Origin: Zobellella taiwanensis
Lineage (GTDB): Bacteria > Pseudomonadota > Gammaproteobacteria > Enterobacterales > Aeromonadaceae
Direction: 5' to 3'
DNA length: 60,940 nt
Assembly (NCBI RefSeq): GCF_003012795.1
Contig: NZ_PXYH01000025.1
Coordinates: 1 to 60,940 of the forward strand
Positions 58,512-60,940 of this stretch are shown piece by piece. The position numbers were made by a program, and so were the translations under genes. The notes below the pieces were generated by a model. That model saw nothing but the letters and a program-made list of their open reading frames with translations, ran no database searches and was not told the DNA's origin. Position 1 is the first letter of the stretch, and every line of letters begins with the position of its first letter.

Positions 58512-59933
58512 TTAGCGGGTTGCGCTGAAGAACTTGCTCTCGTTACGCACGGCTGCCTTGCTGTCGTCCGGCTCCACGCCCTGCCGGGTCATAACAAAGG
58601 TAATGTCCTGGACCGGGGAAGACAACAGATAGGGGTCGACCGACAGGCTGACCGGCAAGCTGAGCACCTCACCTGCCCGAATGCTGATTTCCGATGGGCC
58701 TATCCATTCGGCTTGCTCCAGCCCTTCCACACCCAGCTGGTAGGTCACCGGCTCCATTGTCTTGTTGATCAGTTTCAGGGTATAGGTATTCTCCACCAGG
58801 CCTTCGGCGGTTTCCCGGTAAAGCTGGTTGCGATCCCGGATGACCTCCATGTCCATGGGCATGATATTCGAAGCCAGGTAGGCAAAGGCCGCTAGCATAA
58901 CCGCCATCACCACGCCGTAGCCGATAAGCTTGGGCCGGGCAACGTGGGTTTCCTTGTGACGCAGCTTGTGCTCTGTGGTGTAGCTGATCAACCCGGGAGC
59001 ATACCCCATACGCTCCATGGTCTGATCACAGGCATCCACACAGGCACCGCAGTTGATGCATTCATACTGCAGGCCATCCCGGATATCGATACCGGCTGGG
59101 CACACCTGCACACACAGGTCGCAATCGATACAATCACCCAGCCCCAGCGCCTTGGGATCCTTCTTGCGCGGGCGAGGTCCGCGCTGTTCGCCCCGTTCCG
59201 CGTCATAGCTTACGGTATAGGTATCCTTATCGAACATCGCCGACTGAAAGCGCGAATAAGGGCACATGTGGGTACACATTATGGTCCGCATAAAACCGGC
59301 GTTACCATAGGTACAGAAGGCGAAGAACAGCACCCAGAACCCGGCCCAGAAGCTGGCGGAAAAAGTGAGCAGTCCGAGGGCCAGCTCTTGCGCCGGCACA
59401 AAGTAGGCGATGAAGGTAAAACCGGTAAACAGGGAGAATCCCAGCCAACACAGATGCTTGGCAGCCTTCCTCCAGACTTTGTTGACGTTCCAGGGTGCCT
59501 TGTCGAGCTGGCGACGTTTATTGGCGCTACCCTCGATTTTTTCCTCAAACCAGATAAAAATGAAAGTCCACACCGTCTGTGGACAGAGATAACCGCACCA
59601 TACCCGGCCAAGAAAGGTGGTCACGAAAAACAGTCCGAACGCGGCCACCATAAACAGTAAGGCCAGCAGGGTCAGATCCTGGGGCCAGATAGTGGCACCG
59701 AAGATATGGAACCGCTGGTGTTCAATGTCCAGTAATATTGCCTGACGACCGTTCCAACCAAGCCAGGGACCGACCATGAACAGCAGCATGAAAAACCAGC
59801 CCATCTGTTTGCGCAGCCGCTGCCATCGGCCAGCCTGAGCCCTGACATAGATATGGCCTTCATCCGTTGGCCGGTGGGAACGCACGGTTGCGGTGACGTT
59901 TTTCACCTCTATCTGATTCTTGTTATCGTTCAT
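58512..59933 (-). CDS. ccoG: Cytochrome c oxidase accessory protein CcoG
   Basis: 473 residues. Several membrane helices (about 44-62, 85-110, 160-220, 340-358), the CcoG motif WCGYLCPQTVWT, CTHMCPYSRFQ, and two [4Fe-4S] motifs CIDCDLCVQVCP and CINCGACVDACD; a periplasmic FixG C-terminal domain follows. CcoG reduces Cu(II) to Cu(I) for cbb3 oxidase assembly. ccoNOPQ is not in the window. It is 130 bases downstream of cueR on the same strand, an apt pairing for copper. Confidence 0.95.
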   Translation of the reverse strand: MNDNKNQIEVKNVTATVRSHRPTDEGHIYVRAQAGRWQRLRKQMGWFFMLLFMVGPWLGWNGRQAILLDIEHQRFHIFGATIWPQDLTLLALLFMVAAFGLFFVTTFLGRVWCGYLCPQTVWTFIFIWFEEKIEGSANKRRQLDKAPWNVNKVWRKAAKHLCWLGFSLFTGFTFIAYFVPAQELALGLLTFSASFWAGFWVLFFAFCTYGNAGFMRTIMCTHMCPYSRFQSAMFDKDTYTVSYDAERGEQRGPRPRKKDPKALGLGDCIDCDLCVQVCPAGIDIRDGLQYECINCGACVDACDQTMERMGYAPGLISYTTEHKLRHKETHVARPKLIGYGVVMAVMLAAFAYLASNIMPMDMEVIRDRNQLYRETAEGLVENTYTLKLINKTMEPVTYQLGVEGLEQAEWIGPSEISIRAGEVLSLPVSLSVDPYLLSSPVQDITFVMTRQGVEPDDSKAAVRNESKFFSATR

Positions 59934-59975
59934 TGATGCTCACATGTCCGCTCTGGTTGCTGCCTGATCTGCCCG

Positions 59976-59994
59976 ACAAGATGTAACCTCTTGT
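59976..59994. repeat. Inverted repeat in the ccoG leader
   Basis: ACAAGA-N7-TCTTGT, a perfect 6-bp dyad 42 bases upstream of the ccoG ATG. It could be an operator or a small mRNA hairpin. No FNR box or CueR-type promoter was found in this gap. Confidence 0.45.
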
Positions 59995-60063
59995 TAACTT
60001 GCAGATAAAATACGAGTTATGGTGCATTCTGCGTTAAAAACGGATACAAAAAGGTGATCATGG

Positions 60064-60477
60064 TCACTCTTTTACCGTACCGCAACTGCTCGTGCCATCC
60101 AGGGCGTCCATGATAGGGCAATCGGGCTGGCTGTCACCATGACAACGATCAGCTAACTGCTGCAAACCCAGCAGCATTTTCTGCATTTTCTGCAGTCGCA
60201 GCTCAAGATCGGCGATTTTGGCCAGCGCCAGGGCTTTAACCTCGGCACTGGTTCTGTCCTGGTTGAGATACAGAGCTACCAGCTCCTGGCATTCATCCAG
60301 GTTGAAACCGGCCTCGCGGGCATTCTTGACGAAGCGGATCTGCCTGAGCAAGGACTCATCATAGCTCCTATAGCCATTGGCTCCACGTAGGGGCGGAGAA
60401 ATCAGACCTATTGCTTCATAATAACGGATCGTTTTGGCGGTCAGGCCTGTTAGCCTGGCCACTTTGCTGATATTCAT
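60064..60477 (-). CDS. cueR: Copper efflux regulator CueR (MerR family)
   Basis: 137 residues (E. coli 135). MerR HTH MNISKVARLTGLTAKTIRYYEAIGLI, dimerisation helix, and the Cu(I)-loop C-H-G-D-S-Q-P-D-C-P-I that mirrors the two Cu(I)-ligand cysteines of E. coli CueR. A further Cys near the end (SSCGTVKE). The ATG follows GGAGGTTGCC; the frame is open upstream but runs through the promoter. Usually cueR is beside copA; here it precedes ccoG. Confidence 0.92.
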   Translation of the reverse strand: MNISKVARLTGLTAKTIRYYEAIGLISPPLRGANGYRSYDESLLRQIRFVKNAREAGFNLDECQELVALYLNQDRTSAEVKALALAKIADLELRLQKMQKMLLGLQQLADRCHGDSQPDCPIMDALDGTSSCGTVKE

Positions 60478-60512
60478 GGCAACCTCCGGAACCAGCTTGT
60501 TGTTATGGTAAA

Positions 60513-60543
60513 ACCATAACCTTTCCCCCAATAGTAAGGTCAA
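60513..60543 (-). promoter_or_regulatory. MerR-type promoter of cueR with 19-bp spacer
   Basis: Minus strand -35 TTGACC (60538-60543) and -10 TATGGT (60513-60518) are separated by exactly 19 bases. The spacer carries the dyad ACCTT...AAGGT (60519-60540) with CCCCC inside, like known CueR operators. The long spacer is the hallmark of promoters twisted open by MerR-family activators, so cueR is likely autoregulated by copper. Confidence 0.85.
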
Positions 60544-60560
60544 GCGGCTTATTGTCCGGA

Positions 60561-60591
60561 AAACAAAAAACCCCGCTCTGTGAGCGGGGTT
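60561..60591 (-). terminator. Terminator of the rRNA operon
   Basis: ACCCCGCT / AGCGGGGT stem with a five-base loop, followed on the minus strand by TTTTTTGTTTT. It lies just past the distal 5S gene. Confidence 0.94.
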
Positions 60592-60602
60592 GGGTGATAG
60601 GT

Positions 60603-60718
60603 ATCTGACTGTGACCTACTTTCACATGGCAGCTGCCACACTATCATTGGCGCGGATGCGTTTCACTTCTGAGTTCGGCATGGAATCAGGTGGTACCACA
60701 ACGCTATGGCAGTCAGAT
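60603..60718 (-). rRNA. rrf: 5S ribosomal RNA (distal copy)
   Basis: 116 bases. Ends ATCTGACTG...CAGTCAGAT pair as helix I. Conserved core CCATGCCGAACTCAGAAGTG is intact. Helix I differs from the proximal copy, with compensating changes on both sides. Confidence 0.95.
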
Positions 60719-60733
60719 AAAACTTTAAAATCA

Positions 60734-60809
60734 TGGTGCTGATACCCAGAATCGAACTGGGGACCTCACCCTTACCAAGGGTGCGCTCTACCATCTGAGC
60801 TATATCAGC
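60734..60809 (-). tRNA. thrV: tRNA-Thr (anticodon GGT)
   Basis: 76 bases with an encoded CCA end. Acceptor GCTGATA / TATCAGC, anticodon stem CACCC / GGGTG with loop TTGGTAA (anticodon GGT, codon ACC), and T-arm with GTTCGAT. It sits between two 5S genes, exactly as thrV does in E. coli rrnD. Confidence 0.98.
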
Positions 60810-60817
60810 AAATTGGG

Positions 60818-60935
60818 TGCCTGGCAGTGACCTACTTTCACATGGCAGCTGCCACACTATCATCGGCGCGGTTGCGTTTCACTGCTGAGTTCGGCATGGA
60901 GTCAGGTGGTTCCACAACGCTATTGCCGCCAGGCA
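60818..60935 (-). rRNA. rrf: 5S ribosomal RNA (proximal copy)
   Basis: 118 bases, TGCCTGGCGGC...CTGCCAGGCA helix I, close to the E. coli 5S ends. The core CCATGCCGAACTCAGCAGTG is conserved. It is the first 5S of the operon; 23S and 16S would lie beyond the right edge. Confidence 0.95.
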
Positions 60936-60940
60936 TTAAA

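Overview
The window looks like a chromosomal segment from a GC-rich gammaproteobacterium. The most likely home is a marine or halotolerant member of the Aeromonadales (Oceanimonas, Zobellella or Oceanisphaera type). The reasons are E. coli-like gene blocks (typA-glnA-glnL-glnG, engB/yihI/hemN near polA-spf, yigB-xerC-DUF484-dapF-lysA-lptM / cyaY / cyaA / hemCDXY, ilvLGMEDA, dsbA-srkA, and a 5S-tRNA-Thr-5S end of an rRNA operon) joined with a complete seven-gene Mrp Na+/H+ antiporter operon and with small families (DUF2489, DUF3630, DUF484) typical of that clade. The genus is inference only. No phage, transposase, CRISPR array or recognisable defence system is present.

Layout: 1-2.3 kb typA and the divergent glnA control region. 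2.3-7.5 kb glnA-glnL-glnG and add, with a sigma-54 promoter and NtrC boxes. 7.6-11.3 kb a minus-strand run (cytochrome c4, methyltransferase, yihI, DUF2489, hemN). 11.5-12.8 kb engB-rsuA. 12.8-18.5 kb mrpABCDEFG. 18.7-21.5 kb thiD, a small His/Gln-repeat secreted protein and a CueO-like multicopper oxidase. 21.5-26.6 kb an RNA-rich stretch: a diverged THI-box leader before thiD, Spot 42 RNA, polA, elbB, a RyhB-like RNA with a Fur box, and yhhQ under a preQ1-I riboswitch. 26.7-34.3 kb DUF3630, selO, a small cytochrome c, recQ, rarD, yecH, uvrD. 34.5-39.1 kb yigB-xerC-DUF484-dapF-lysA-lptM, then divergent cyaY. 39.5-46.2 kb cyaA, and divergent hemC-hemD-hemX-hemY. 46.3-48 kb a urea transporter overlapping a beta-hydroxyacid dehydrogenase. 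48.3-54.8 kb the ilvL-ilvGMEDA operon with its attenuator. 54.9-56.8 kb comM and an unknown small gene. 56.8-60.5 kb dsbA, srkA, ccoG, cueR. 60.56-60.94 kb the 3' end of an rRNA operon.

Themes: nitrogen control (GlnA, NtrB, NtrC and three good NtrC operators), copper and envelope redox handling (CueO-like enzyme, His-rich protein, CueR, CcoG, DsbA), tetrapyrrole synthesis (hemCDXY, hemN), carbon regulation (CyaA with a CRP-overlapped promoter, Spot 42) and iron (Fur box and RyhB).

The most rewarding parts are non-coding: the RyhB homologue, the preQ1-I riboswitch, Spot 42, the atypical THI-box leader, and two copies of a cloverleaf-like dispersed palindromic element (34372-34472 and 48125-48227) that I cannot assign to a named family. 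Start sites were chosen by ribosome-binding site, family length and overlap with the upstream gene; GTG and TTG starts are stated where used. RNA ends are estimates.
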